From the IMG/VR virus record IMGVR_UViG_3300037264_006630, positions 1 through 64,000 of that record: a stretch of 64,000 nt of DNA; one strand, given 5' to 3'. A model generated the notes under the pieces. It was not told where the DNA came from, did no database searches, and saw only the letters and a program-made list of their open reading frames with translations. The DNA comes from a virus. A program made the position numbers and the translations under genes. Each line of letters opens with the position of its first letter. Positions within the stretch are counted from its first letter, which is position 1. This document shows, one piece after another, positions 1 through 8,610 of the stretch.

Positions 1-252
1 CCGTACGCGGGCGCTCACTTCGCGACGATGCCGCCCGCGCTTGCCGAGCGATGCATCCTCGCAGGTAGCGCGATGGGCGACGAGGTGCTCGATCCGTTCC
101 TCGGGTCGGGTACCACCGGCATGGTCGCCGAGGCGCTCGGCAGGCGGTGGCACGGCGTCGAGCTGAGCCGCGAGTATGAGCCGCTGATCAAGGAGCGGAC
201 GGCGCAGGTCGGCCTGTTCGGGGGGGACCGCATGAGGACATCCTCCGCGTGA
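1..252 (+). CDS. DNA methyltransferase, C-terminal part
   Basis: The frame is open from base 1 and stops at 250-252, so about 83 C-terminal residues are present and the 5' end lies outside the window. They contain DPFLGSGTTG, the AdoMet-binding motif I, followed by a VELS acidic segment like motif II. Motif I near the C-terminus implies that the catalytic (D/N)PPY motif is upstream, the order of beta-class N4-cytosine/N6-adenine DNA methylases. The base modified and the site cannot be told from this fragment. Confidence 0.85.
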   Translation, partial: PYAGAHFATMPPALAERCILAGSAMGDEVLDPFLGSGTTGMVAEALGRRWHGVELSREYEPLIKERTAQVGLFGGDRMRTSSA

Positions 253-316
253 GCCTCTCGCCGATTCAGCGCCAGTAGCCCACACCGCGGCCCCAATCCG
301 GGGTACGCCCGGCCAC

Positions 317-847
317 ATGCTCTCCGCCTTCCTTCGCATCTTGCAGCTCGCCGCAGCCATCACCTCCGCGGAGGTGCCGCCGGAACGTGCGACCAGCGCT
401 GCGCTCGCGATCGTCTCCACCGCAGGTGAGTACCCCCCTGCCCTCGTCGCCGCGGTCGCGTTCGGGGAGTCGCGCTTCCAACCCGACGCCAAGTCAGCGC
501 CGGTGGTGAAGATGCGGTGCGACGCCAGCGGATGCCGCGAGGTCACCTATTGGGACTGCGGCCCCATGCAGGTCCGCACCAGTTCGCCGAGCCGGTGCCG
601 ACGTCTGCGCACCGACGCTCGATACGGGTACGCGGCCGGCGTCCAGCGGCTCCGCGATGCCCGCGACTTCTGCGAACGGCGAGGTGATGCGACGCTGGCC
701 TGCGCCATTGCTGGCTACCAGGGCGGGCCGGAGGGCGTGGCCGCGTATCGGCGCGGCGTTCGGTGGACGACCGAGAAGCGGCAGGCGTTGCTCGAGCGTG
801 CGGCTGAGATCCACGCGCGGGCCGGCTGGTCAGTCTCGGACGCTTGA
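317..847 (+). CDS. secreted lytic transglycosylase-like protein
   Basis: A 176-aa protein with a hydrophobic N-terminus (LRILQLAAAI) that could be a signal peptide. AVAFGESRFQP (Glu51) followed by CGPMQV matches the catalytic Glu and the G-x-MQ block of SLT/lysozyme-like transglycosylases, which cleave peptidoglycan glycan strands. Several Cys suggest an exported, disulfide-bonded enzyme. In a phage it could act in lysis or entry. Its TGA stop (845-847) lies inside the TTGACG of the promoter for the next gene. Fold assignment is from motifs only. Confidence 0.7.
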   Translation: MLSAFLRILQLAAAITSAEVPPERATSAALAIVSTAGEYPPALVAAVAFGESRFQPDAKSAPVVKMRCDASGCREVTYWDCGPMQVRTSSPSRCRRLRTDARYGYAAGVQRLRDARDFCERRGDATLACAIAGYQGGPEGVAAYRRGVRWTTEKRQALLERAAEIHARAGWSVSDA

Positions 848-883
848 CGCCCGGCCGCGTTCGTGCGTATGTTCAGGCGCATG
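844..883 (+). promoter_or_regulatory. leaderless promoter (TTGACG-18-TATGTT-7-ATG)
   Basis: TTGACG at 844-849, 18-bp spacer ending in cgtgcg, TATGTT at 868-873, then 7 bp (caggcgc) and ATG at 881. A start 6-8 nt after the -10 would put the transcript's 5' end on the start codon. The -35 overlaps the stop codon of the upstream gene. Confidence 0.7.
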
Positions 884-3232
884 AACGCACCGCAGGTCCC
901 CCCGGTCAACGCCCGCGTCGTGGACGCCGAGTTCGACGACGACGGCAGTCTCATCATCCGCGCCATCAGCGGCGCCAACGAACCAACCCCGGGCTGGGCG
1001 CTGCGCCTCCGCATGCACGCACCCCTGGTGCGCGGCCTCGGGTTGGCGCCGTCGGCCGCTGCCGCCGACTTGCGGTTGGGCGACGCGGTCTCCCGGAGCG
1101 GGCTCGCCAAGGGCGGCCGAGGCGTGGTCGACGAGGCGGTGCGCATCATCAGCGGGGCCAGGGCCGACATCGATGCGCTCGCCGCGATGAGCGCGCAGCT
1201 CGAGCGACTGGTCAAGTTCGTCGAGAGTGCCGACCTGCCGCCGTTGCCGTTCGAGGCCAGCCCTGCCGACATCGCGATCCAGACCATCGCCCGGATGCAG
1301 GCCGACCTGGACAGCCTGCGCTGCGCGCTCAAGGCGCACTACCTGGGCTACGCGACCGACCATAGGGAGGTGTGCAACTCGGTGATCGAGGTGATGGAAG
1401 CGCACCGCGACGCCAACGCCGCCATCAAGCCGCTCGTCGAAGCGAACATCCGCCTGTCCGACTACCTGGCCGTCCAGCACCGGACCGACTACCCCGACGT
1501 GACCGTGCCGCCCGGTGACGCGGCGATCGAGATCCTGCGCCGTCGGGACCTGTCGGCGCTCGACACCGACGCTGACATGCTCTGGAAGGCGATGGGCGGA
1601 CAAGGCAAACCGCCGATCGCCGAACGCACGGCGATGGCGCGCACGGCGCGGCAGGAAGTCGACGAGATGCGCCAGGAGTTCGTGGTGGCCAACCGCTTCC
1701 GCAAGTACGTCCAGACCGGCGCCGAGCTCCCCGATCGCGGGGGCGGACCGGGCTGGGACGATGTGCGGAAGGAGCACGACATCCTGGCTGCGTTCGCGCG
1801 CGACTACGGCTACATGGCGGGCCTGCCGCACAGCCGCCGCCGGCATCCCAAGGGCTACGGCCGCCCCATCGCGGCGGCCATGCGCGCGGCTGCGTTCCGC
1901 GTCACCGGCGTCAGGAACGCCTACGTCCTCGACGACGGGGTGAAGATCCTCATCGCCGTCACGATGTACGACGGCGTCGATGCTGCGGACGTGGTCGCCG
2001 CGGTCAAGACCAAGTGCTCGTCAGAGATGCCGGCCGGTCTGGCGCTCGAGGTCATCTCTTTCGACGGGGCGTGGACGGCGGTCACCGAGCCCAAGGTGAC
2101 CATCCACGTCGGGTCCGGAGTGCCGACCATCCACGAGCACGCGCGGTGCTCCATCGAAGAGAAGATCCGCGCGGTCGCCGGTGTCCACCCCCACCGTAGC
2201 CCGAGCGTCGTCCACGGCCTGGGGCGGGTGCTCGCGTTCATCGACGTGGCCGATGATGCGGAACGGGACACGGTGCGCTACGACGTGTTCCACGCGATCT
2301 GCGACGAGTACCCCGCCGCCAAGCTCCGGGTCCATACGTTCGACGAGGTCTGGGACATGACCCAATCCGCCCCGGTGACCGAGTCGACCCCGGAGGTGGA
2401 CGTGCCGCCGCCGCGCCGCTCGCCGGAGTGGGACCGCATCCTCTCGGCCGTCCAGCGCATGTACCCGGACGCGGCGATCGACGATAGCGGCGTGGTTCGC
2501 CTGCTCGTCGAGGGGAAGGCGGCGACCGAGAACCTGCGCGACGTGCAGGCGCTCCTGGCCGCCGCCCGGACCAAGATGCTGACCTCGCTCGGCAAGGACC
2601 CCGACGCGCCCGAGTACGCCAAGGTCCACTTCTTCAACCTGCTCGATCCGGCCTGCGACTCGGCCAAGGCGTGGTGCCTTGTGCGCGACGCGCTCGAGGT
2701 GGCGAACCCCGTGGAGCTCGTGCAGACCTACGCCAGGGCATGTACGGATCTCTCCGCCGCCAACGCGCAGACGGCCAAGGTGCTCGACGAGATCAGCATG
2801 GTCTACACCGAGCGCGCCCGCGTGGTGGCGGCGCTGGCTGGACTCGCCCTGTTCCTAGGCGAGCGTGTCGGCGTGCGCGAGCACGACCCGAACGACACCG
2901 AGTGGGACCCGGCCCACCGGATCATCGTCTTCATCGAGCTGCCCGACGGCAAGGGCGGCGTGTTCCAGGCGAGTTGGCACCTGCACGACAGCGAGCGCCA
3001 CCTGGTCGCGCACCTGCCACCGTACGAGCCCGAATGGGACGGCCACACCACCGCGCAGAAGTACGAGCGCATGGCGGCTGCGGCGGACCCGCGGACCTGG
3101 GAGATCGTCCGCGCCCATGTGGTTCGGCGAAAAGAGGGCGGTCCGCCGACCGTGCCCGAGGCGCGCCGCGATGCTTGGCACCTGCTCCTGGACGCCACGG
3201 TGCTCGACACCCGGCAGACGAGCGAGCCGTGA
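881..3232 (+). CDS. large hypothetical protein, 783 aa
   Basis: No family recognised. The start at ATG 881 is chosen because it sits exactly 7 bp after the -10 box; a GTG at 863 in the same frame lies inside the promoter. The protein is soluble, charged and mixed alpha/beta. Residues about 320-480 contain two similar units (..GVRNAYVLDDGVKILIAV.. and ..GVHPHRSPSVVHGLGRVLAF..), suggesting a duplicated small alpha/beta domain. It heads an operon with the two small genes that follow by GTGA overlaps. A structural or replication role is possible but unsupported. Confidence 0.85.
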   Translation: MNAPQVPPVNARVVDAEFDDDGSLIIRAISGANEPTPGWALRLRMHAPLVRGLGLAPSAAAADLRLGDAVSRSGLAKGGRGVVDEAVRIISGARADIDALAAMSAQLERLVKFVESADLPPLPFEASPADIAIQTIARMQADLDSLRCALKAHYLGYATDHREVCNSVIEVMEAHRDANAAIKPLVEANIRLSDYLAVQHRTDYPDVTVPPGDAAIEILRRRDLSALDTDADMLWKAMGGQGKPPIAERTAMARTARQEVDEMRQEFVVANRFRKYVQTGAELPDRGGGPGWDDVRKEHDILAAFARDYGYMAGLPHSRRRHPKGYGRPIAAAMRAAAFRVTGVRNAYVLDDGVKILIAVTMYDGVDAADVVAAVKTKCSSEMPAGLALEVISFDGAWTAVTEPKVTIHVGSGVPTIHEHARCSIEEKIRAVAGVHPHRSPSVVHGLGRVLAFIDVADDAERDTVRYDVFHAICDEYPAAKLRVHTFDEVWDMTQSAPVTESTPEVDVPPPRRSPEWDRILSAVQRMYPDAAIDDSGVVRLLVEGKAATENLRDVQALLAAARTKMLTSLGKDPDAPEYAKVHFFNLLDPACDSAKAWCLVRDALEVANPVELVQTYARACTDLSAANAQTAKVLDEISMVYTERARVVAALAGLALFLGERVGVREHDPNDTEWDPAHRIIVFIELPDGKGGVFQASWHLHDSERHLVAHLPPYEPEWDGHTTAQKYERMAAAADPRTWEIVRAHVVRRKEGGPPTVPEARRDAWHLLLDATVLDTRQTSEP

Positions 3233-3576
3233 GCACGCCTTCGGTCGAGTGGCTGTGCGGGCAGTTCGCGGACGCCGCCGCCGGCCTGCCCCCGGCCGAG
3301 GCGATCGCGGCGATCGAGCTCCTCGTGCGAGACTTGCTCGACGCCACCGAGCAGACCGACGCGCTGGAGTCGGCGCTCATCCAGGCGCTGGGCGGCAACC
3401 CAGAGACGCCCACGGCGGCGCTCCACGCCGAGGTCGCAGCGCTGCGTCGGAAGCTCAAACACGTCACCGGCGTTGCCCGTGACCTCGAAGCCATCGCCCG
3501 GCGCCTCGACAACGAGGCCAGTGGCCGACAGCGCAACCAGATCGACATCACGGCCGCGGCGCTGGTGACTCCGTGA
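3229..3576 (+). CDS. hypothetical coiled-coil protein, 115 aa
   Basis: GTG start overlaps the previous stop (GTGA), so translation is probably coupled. The sequence is strongly helical and rich in Ala/Glu/Leu, with heptad-like spacing (residues about 60-105: LHAEVAALRRKLKHV.., ARDLEAIARRLDNEAS). No catalytic motif is visible. Possibly a partner of the 783-aa protein encoded just upstream. Confidence 0.75.
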   Translation: MSTPSVEWLCGQFADAAAGLPPAEAIAAIELLVRDLLDATEQTDALESALIQALGGNPETPTAALHAEVAALRRKLKHVTGVARDLEAIARRLDNEASGRQRNQIDITAAALVTP

Positions 3577-3719
3577 AGCACTGCCTCGCCATCTGGACAC
3601 TGCGCCTGCGCATCAAGGCCCTGGGGCTGGTGATGCGCGCGGTCGGCGCCGTGGCCGAGGCGCTCTCCGACGCGGACGACACCGCCGACTACGACCGCAA
3701 CCGCGACCGCTTGAACTGA
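3573..3719 (+). CDS. small hypothetical protein, 48 aa
   Basis: GTG 3573 overlaps the preceding TGA (3574-3576) and the frame runs to TGA 3717-3719. The peptide begins VKHCLAIWTLRLRIKAL and ends with a charged DADDTADYDRNRDRLN tail; the middle is an amphipathic or weakly membrane-seeking helix. High third-position GC and the coupling support translation. Function unknown. Confidence 0.6.
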   Translation: MKHCLAIWTLRLRIKALGLVMRAVGAVAEALSDADDTADYDRNRDRLN

Positions 3720-3723
3720 CCCC

Positions 3724-3762
3724 TTGACACCACCGGGTCATCGTGCGCATCTGCGGTGTATG
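3724..3762 (+). promoter_or_regulatory. promoter of tRNA-Arg, same family as the leaderless promoters
   Basis: TTGACA 3724-3729, 18 bp ending cgtgcg, CATCTG 3748-3753, then 6 bp and an ATG at 3760 that opens only an 8-codon frame (MKRARPLG, stop 3784-3786) running into the tRNA. The cassette, including atgaaacgc, closely resembles the protein-gene versions at 5713 and 9764, so it looks copied from one. Confidence 0.6.
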
Positions 3763-3776
3763 AAACGCGCACGCCC

Positions 3777-3850
3777 GCTCGGGTAGCTCAGTTGGACAGA
3801 GCGGCGAGATCCTAACTCGCAGGCCGTCGGTTCGATCCCGGCTCCGAGCG
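3777..3850 (+). tRNA. tRNA-Arg (CCU)
   Basis: 74-nt cloverleaf. Acceptor GCTCGGG pairs with TCCGAGC (one G:U), D-stem GCTC/GAGC, anticodon stem GCGAG/CTCGC with loop ATCCTAA (U33, anticodon CCU, decoding AGG), T-arm GTCGG-TTCGATC-CCGGC, discriminator G73. CCA is not encoded. AGG is rare in this very GC-rich coding style. Confidence 0.93.
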
Positions 3851-3875
3851 CCGTCTTCACATCGTCACGAGGCAC

Positions 3876-4232
3876 ATGACCCTTCCCATCCTCATCGTCT
3901 ACGCAGCCGTCGCCGTGCTTGTCGGCCTCGCGTTCAGGTCCACCGCGCTCCCATCGCTCGACGCGTGGCGCAACCGGGCGCGCCGGCGCCGGATCGCAGA
4001 GAGGATGGACAGGGGCGAGGCGACGGACATCGAGGTGGCGTGGTTGCGGCGCACCGCTCCGACGGCGGCGGCCAAGCGCATCTCGCTGCTCCGGGCGCTC
4101 GCCTGCGGCGCGTGCTGGCCCGTGCTCGTGGCGGGCCTGGCGGTGCTCCTCCCCGTGGCCGCGAGCCTGCTTGTCCTCTACCTGGCTGGCGTCCTGACGC
4201 TCTCCGTTGCCGACGCACCGGAGGCGTGGTGA
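3876..4232 (+). CDS. small membrane protein, 118 aa
   Basis: One hydrophobic segment at residues 3-20 (PILIVYAAVAVLVGLAF), then a basic cytosolic stretch (RNRARRRRIAERM), then a long C-terminal hydrophobic region at about 70-108 that could hold one or two more membrane passes. No family recognised. The next gene overlaps its stop by GTGA. Confidence 0.75.
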   Translation: MTLPILIVYAAVAVLVGLAFRSTALPSLDAWRNRARRRRIAERMDRGEATDIEVAWLRRTAPTAAAKRISLLRALACGACWPVLVAGLAVLLPVAASLLVLYLAGVLTLSVADAPEAW

Positions 4233-4555
4233 GCCTCGAGATCGGCGCGCGCCGCACCGCGCCGGAGGAGTGCGAGGACGAGGCGATCGAGCTGACCGGC
4301 CTCGACGTCCTGCTCACCGAGCCCGAGGCCATCAAGCTCCGCGACGAGCTCACCGCGGCCATCGACAAGCCCCGGCTCGACGCCAGGCCCGAGGCCGAGG
4401 TCATTGACGCGGTGGGTCGCTACACCCTGCTCCAGACCAAGTACGAGTGGTGCGTGCGGGAGACCCTCAACCCCGACTACGCCGAGAGCGGCGGGGTGCC
4501 CGAGTACGTCCACCTACTGCGCCGGTTCCGGGCGCTCATCCCCGAGAAGCCATGA
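4229..4555 (+). CDS. hypothetical protein, 108 aa
   Basis: Acidic helical protein, coupled at both ends (GTGA before, ATGA after). Residues 30-60 (EAIKLRDELTAAIDKPRL) and the C-terminus (GGVPEYVHLLRRFRALIPEKP) look like amphipathic helices. Probably a partner of the AAA+ ATPase that follows, judged only from coupling. Confidence 0.7.
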   Translation: MSLEIGARRTAPEECEDEAIELTGLDVLLTEPEAIKLRDELTAAIDKPRLDARPEAEVIDAVGRYTLLQTKYEWCVRETLNPDYAESGGVPEYVHLLRRFRALIPEKP

Positions 4556-5724
4556 AGAAGAACACCCCGACTGCGAAGGAACGCATCCGCCACGCCCTCA
4601 GCGTGATCCGGCCGATCACGCGAACAGCCGAGCGCGTGGCCACGCTGGCTCTCCAGGCCAAGAGCCTCACTTCCCCGTTCGGCGTCATCGGCCTGATGTC
4701 GAGTGCGGCAAACGCACTCGGAGAGCAGTTCTCGGGGGAGGCACCCGCACCGTGCGAGACGGGGTTCCGCGTGCCGGTGTCGCACGCCTTCCTGGTGGCC
4801 GCGTACAAGGCGGCTGGCTGTACGGTGACGGTGGAGATCAAAGAGAAATCCAGCGGCGGAGCCGGAGCTATCACCGAGATATCCGACGGGGATCACAGCC
4901 TCAAGGTCTACATCGACGGGTCGGTGTCGGTGATCGGCGGGGCCAAACACGACGCTGCGGTCAGTCGTCTCACCGAGGTCTTGGACGCTCACCTCCCACC
5001 ATCGCTTCTGGTGCAGTGGCGTCCCGGCGAAGGCGGCTACCCGTGGGTCACTGAGGAGCGGAGGCTCACCGAGTACCGTTCTGATCAGGGGCGTGCCATC
5101 GCCGACTGCACCATCCCGATGCTCGACAAGGGAGGCCGCGTCATCCTCCTGAACGGCAAGCCTGGCGTGGGCAAGTCGACCATCGCCGAAGAGATCGCGC
5201 AGTACATCGGCGGGCGCGTCATCGTGTTGGGCGGCGGCATCTTCTCTCCCAAGGGGGAATACGACGCCCACACCACGACGTCTGGCTGCGACATCGAGCA
5301 GCTTGCGCTGCTCACGCCAACGGTCATCGTCATCGACGACGTGGACAAGATCCACATCCCGCTCGCCAGGCTCGAGAAGCTCCGCGCGATCGCGCGCCTG
5401 GTCATCATGACCGCGAACAACGGCGAGTACGACGACGTGCTAGACGGTGCGCTCGATCGGCCCGGCCGTACGGACGAGACCTTCGAGGTCATGCCCGACC
5501 GCGGCCTCACGCCCCAGCCCCCGTTCGACAAGCTCGACCGGGAGATCTGGACCAAGATCAAGGGCTGGCCCATCGCCCACCTGAACGAGCTCCGCCGGCG
5601 CATCGAGGAGCGGGGGACGTCGCCGGCTGCGCTCAACCTCACCGAGCTCGAGCGGCGGTTGAAGAAGGGGACGCGGAGCGGGTCGGTGCTCCACTCCCAC
5701 GGCGACGACGGCTTGACACGCTAG
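4552..5724 (+). CDS. AAA+ ATPase
   Basis: 390 aa, ATG overlapping the preceding stop. Residues 1-190 are an unrecognised N-terminal region. The ATPase core follows: Walker A GKPGVGKST (202-210), Walker B VIVIDDVDK (258-266), sensor-1 LVIMTANN (283-290) and LDRPGR (301-306) as the likely arginine-finger segment. The LDRPGR element recalls BCS1/classic AAA proteins that remodel other proteins. The 390-aa length leaves only a short C-terminal lid. Substrate unknown; the preceding 108-aa gene is a candidate adaptor. Confidence 0.8.
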   Translation: MKKNTPTAKERIRHALSVIRPITRTAERVATLALQAKSLTSPFGVIGLMSSAANALGEQFSGEAPAPCETGFRVPVSHAFLVAAYKAAGCTVTVEIKEKSSGGAGAITEISDGDHSLKVYIDGSVSVIGGAKHDAAVSRLTEVLDAHLPPSLLVQWRPGEGGYPWVTEERRLTEYRSDQGRAIADCTIPMLDKGGRVILLNGKPGVGKSTIAEEIAQYIGGRVIVLGGGIFSPKGEYDAHTTTSGCDIEQLALLTPTVIVIDDVDKIHIPLARLEKLRAIARLVIMTANNGEYDDVLDGALDRPGRTDETFEVMPDRGLTPQPPFDKLDREIWTKIKGWPIAHLNELRRRIEERGTSPAALNLTELERRLKKGTRSGSVLHSHGDDGLTR

Positions 5725-5751
5725 CGGTTCGCGCGTACGTTCGTGCGTATG
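5713..5751 (+). promoter_or_regulatory. leaderless promoter (TTGACA-17-TACGTT-7-ATG)
   Basis: TTGACA 5713-5718, TACGTT 5736-5741, then cgtgcgt and ATG 5749. The start codon opens an 8-codon leader frame coupled to the gene at 5772. Confidence 0.65.
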
Positions 5752-5775
5752 AAACGCAGCGAGGCGCCGCCGTGA
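5749..5775 (+). CDS. 8-aa leader mini-cistron (MKRSEAPP)
   Basis: ATG 5749 lies 7 bp after the -10 box, so it is the start codon of a leaderless transcript. The frame is only eight codons long, and its TGA (5773-5775) overlaps the GTG start (5772) of the next gene. It probably delivers ribosomes to that gene, which has no evident Shine-Dalgarno sequence. No attenuator codon bias is seen. Confidence 0.5.
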   Translation: MKRSEAPP

Positions 5776-6014
5776 AGACCAGCCGCGTGGACGGCGACCC
5801 CGTCCTGGTCGAGATCACGCACCGCGTGGTCAGCGCCGCTGGCACCGTCGTGAGCAACCACGACCGCCTGTCCGATGCGCAGTCCATGCGCGACCTGCTG
5901 GCCAAGCAGAAGAGGTCGGGGGTTCCGCTGTACGGCAAGGGGCTGCGCATCGAGGAGCGACGCGAGGGCTGGTGGCACGAGGTGTTCGAGCTCCATGCCC
6001 CGGGTGCGCCGTGA
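5772..6014 (+). CDS. hypothetical protein, 80 aa
   Basis: GTG start overlapping the leader mini-cistron stop. A basic small alpha/beta protein whose C-terminal half (LYGKGLRIEERREGWWHEVFEL) is strand-rich with aromatic residues. No family recognised. First full-length gene of the operon that runs to 9759. Confidence 0.65.
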   Translation: MKTSRVDGDPVLVEITHRVVSAAGTVVSNHDRLSDAQSMRDLLAKQKRSGVPLYGKGLRIEERREGWWHEVFELHAPGAP

Positions 6015-6541
6015 GCCGCGTTCTGCTCGGCGTCGCGCTCCAGTGCGACCAGTGCAAGCTCTTCTTCGGTAGCGACTCGCTCCACCTGCGGGCATCTCCC
6101 GATGGCCGTGGCTGGTCGAGCACGGAGGTGGCGCGCGCCCGCGCCAAGCAGTGCGGCTGGCTGGTGGCCGTCCGCAAGCAGCTCGGCCCGAGCGGCAAGG
6201 GCCAGCCGCGATACACCCTGGTCGACTTCTGCCCCGGGTGCAGCGCGACCCTCACCGCCACCGTGATCGACGGCGTCATCGAGCACGACCCGGGCGTACT
6301 GCCGGCCCTGCCCCACGTCCAGCGAGCGGTGCTTGCCGACCTGTGCCGTGCGCCCGCACGCCAGTGGCTCCGCACCCGGGACCTGGGCGGTGATCACGAC
6401 CAGCACGTCGCGGGCGCGCTCGCCGCCCTGACCGAGAAGAAGTGGGCCGATCGGCGGGAGCGGCCGGTACCCGGCCCACGGATGATGTACGAGTACCGCG
6501 CGACCAAGGCCGGTCGCGCGCGATCGAAGGCGGCGACGTGA
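6011..6541 (+). CDS. zinc-binding winged-helix-like protein, 176 aa
   Basis: Starts by GTGA overlap. CDQC (near residue 12) and CPGC (about 75) form a split four-Cys zinc site. The C-terminal part (LADLCRAPARQWLRTRDL..HVAGALAALTEKKWADRR..YRATKAG) follows the helix-turn-helix-wing pattern of MarR-like or cassette-type winged helices. A DNA- or RNA-binding role is likely; target unknown. Confidence 0.65.
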   Translation: MSRVLLGVALQCDQCKLFFGSDSLHLRASPDGRGWSSTEVARARAKQCGWLVAVRKQLGPSGKGQPRYTLVDFCPGCSATLTATVIDGVIEHDPGVLPALPHVQRAVLADLCRAPARQWLRTRDLGGDHDQHVAGALAALTEKKWADRRERPVPGPRMMYEYRATKAGRARSKAAT

Positions 6542-8610
6542 GCGCCGGGGACGTAGCCATCGTCCAGGCCGCCGAGGATGCTGGGCGGGCCGAGGTCGAC
6601 GCCAAAGAGGAGGCGGACACGGGGCCGGTGCTCAACGCTTGGTATTGGGTCAAGCCGCCCAAGGAGACCGGCAAGAAGCGCGGCCGGTCGGAGCTGGGCT
6701 GCGTGACCCACATCGGCTCGAACTACGCGCTCATCTCGTACGTCGGGAGGCACAGCCCGACCAGCCGCATCCATCTCGAACGCTTCCCCGAGCGCTGCGA
6801 ACGCGAGCCGGATCCCAAGACGTACATCGACCGGCAGGTAGGGCTCCACCGAGACCACGTGCGCGAGCTGATGGGCGAGGTCCGCGACCTGACTCAGCGG
6901 CTCGGCGTGGGTGCTTCGGTCGGCCTGCCCGCAGGCGCCGCCGAGACGGCCGCGCTCTCCACTGCCAGCGCCGACCTCGGCGCCTACAAGACCGCGCTCA
7001 TCAAGGCCATGGAGAAGACGCTCCCCGACCTCTTCAAGCAGATCGCGGAAGCGAACGAGCTGATGGCCGTCTGGATGATGGCCGAGGTGTTACCGGTGAA
7101 GGCCGAGGCCACCGTGTTGGAGCGCTCGATCAAGACGATCGAGACGCGGGTCGGCAACGTCGAGCTCTACGCCGGGCTGACCGAGGACATCGAGCTGATC
7201 GCCGACGGGGAACCCGCCGCCGTGGACGAGCCGGTCCGGCTGTTCCAGCGGCGCTGCTACATGGACGAGGAGTGCTTGGCCGCCTACGAGGCGGGCGGCA
7301 TGGACTACCAGAGCGTGGGCGAGTTCGCCGCATGGCTCGCCAAGCCCGCCAACCGCGACTGCATCCTGCCCTTCCCCCGCTGCGTCGTTGCCTTCCGCAT
7401 CCGTCGGCACGAGAAGGAGAGGCACGCCGACTCCCTCGCCGGGTTCATCGCGATCGCCAACGAGGCCAAGGCCGACCGCAAGACCTTCCTCTTCATCCGC
7501 AACGGCGAGCGCGTCTACATGTTGGCGACGGCGATCGAGTTCGACGAGAAGCTGTTCCCCGACATCGAGAACCAGAAGCTCCACGGCAAGCTCTGGGTCG
7601 AAGACCCTCGGTACGGCATCAAGACCATCATCACCGACGACCGGTACCAGGGCTTGCTTGAGGACTACGTGCGCGACAAGGCTGCGTGGGACGCGACGCC
7701 CAAGTCGGAGAAGCGAAAGAATCCATGGGATTCAGCTCCCCAGAGCCCGGAAGGTCACTGGACCGAGTACGACCGGCGCACGGTCTACTACGACGACATC
7801 GAGGCCCGTATCCAGAGCGACATGGCCAAGCACAATCGGCTGGTCCTGGTGCTCCAGGGTCTGCTCGATCGGTCGCTGGTGCTGCACCCGCACCCGCCCT
7901 ACAAGCTCTGGACGCCCGAGGGCTTCGCCGCCGCGCTGCGTCCGATCTACGAAGACGCCCACGGCATCACCTCCGGTGCCGCGCCGGAGTGGAGGGTCTA
8001 CCGGGAGCAACTCGCCAAGAGCATCCGGCCCGGGACCGTGGTCATCGGCCAGCATCGTGCTTGGTTGGAAGCCGAGGCCGAGAAGGAGAACGACCGCCGG
8101 GACCGCCGCGGCCGGTCGAGCAGCGGTCGCGACCTCGAGACGTACCAGCCCTACGGCAACCCCGGGCCCGGTCTGCTCGCTCGCGTGGTCAGCATGTCAC
8201 GCGACCGCAAGACGGCGACCTTCGAGTGGATGCGCAAGCGGCAGACCGGGCGGTGGGTCCCGAACCCGAAGAAGCCCGGCTGGCGCATGTGGGTGGTCGA
8301 TGGCGAGTTGAAGACGCGCTTCACTTGCCCGGTCGAGATCCTCTTCAACGTCGATGCCTACCAATCTGGCGACTTCCACCTGTTCTTCGACGATCCACGC
8401 ACCAGGGCGGACTATCTCCAGTGGGCGCGATTCCTCCTTGCGGCCGAGGACTACAAGGCCGGCAAGCGGAAGGTGCGCACCGACGAGCTCGACGAGGACG
8501 AGGACGACCCGGACACCGGCCCCATCAAGGCCGACGACGACTCCGATGCGAGCGCCGACACGGACGAGTCGGACGACGGCAACATCCTCGACGAAGACAA
8601 CGAGGACTGA
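6538..8610 (+). CDS. large hypothetical protein with acidic tail, 690 aa
   Basis: GTGA-coupled start. No recognised catalytic motif. There is a possible coiled coil near residues 90-125, a charged middle, and a C-terminal tail of about 50 residues made almost wholly of Asp/Glu/Ser (DELDEDEDDPDTG, DDDSDASADTDESDD). Acidic tails often mimic DNA or bind basic partners, but here that is speculation. TGATG coupling to the next zinc protein. Confidence 0.8.
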   Translation: MSAGDVAIVQAAEDAGRAEVDAKEEADTGPVLNAWYWVKPPKETGKKRGRSELGCVTHIGSNYALISYVGRHSPTSRIHLERFPERCEREPDPKTYIDRQVGLHRDHVRELMGEVRDLTQRLGVGASVGLPAGAAETAALSTASADLGAYKTALIKAMEKTLPDLFKQIAEANELMAVWMMAEVLPVKAEATVLERSIKTIETRVGNVELYAGLTEDIELIADGEPAAVDEPVRLFQRRCYMDEECLAAYEAGGMDYQSVGEFAAWLAKPANRDCILPFPRCVVAFRIRRHEKERHADSLAGFIAIANEAKADRKTFLFIRNGERVYMLATAIEFDEKLFPDIENQKLHGKLWVEDPRYGIKTIITDDRYQGLLEDYVRDKAAWDATPKSEKRKNPWDSAPQSPEGHWTEYDRRTVYYDDIEARIQSDMAKHNRLVLVLQGLLDRSLVLHPHPPYKLWTPEGFAAALRPIYEDAHGITSGAAPEWRVYREQLAKSIRPGTVVIGQHRAWLEAEAEKENDRRDRRGRSSSGRDLETYQPYGNPGPGLLARVVSMSRDRKTATFEWMRKRQTGRWVPNPKKPGWRMWVVDGELKTRFTCPVEILFNVDAYQSGDFHLFFDDPRTRADYLQWARFLLAAEDYKAGKRKVRTDELDEDEDDPDTGPIKADDDSDASADTDESDDGNILDEDNED

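Noticed and set aside
863-880. GTG 863 and similar in-frame starts at 9777, 27721, 34773, 42796
   Set aside because: They lie inside the -10 region of the promoters and cannot be on the transcript if it starts at the downstream ATG.
830-1846. Large minus-strand open frames across + strand genes (also at 10208, 18171, 52446 and others)
   Set aside because: In such GC-rich DNA the antisense frame is open by chance. Their proteins are Arg/Gly/Val-rich with no recognisable family, while the + strand genes have promoters and couplings.
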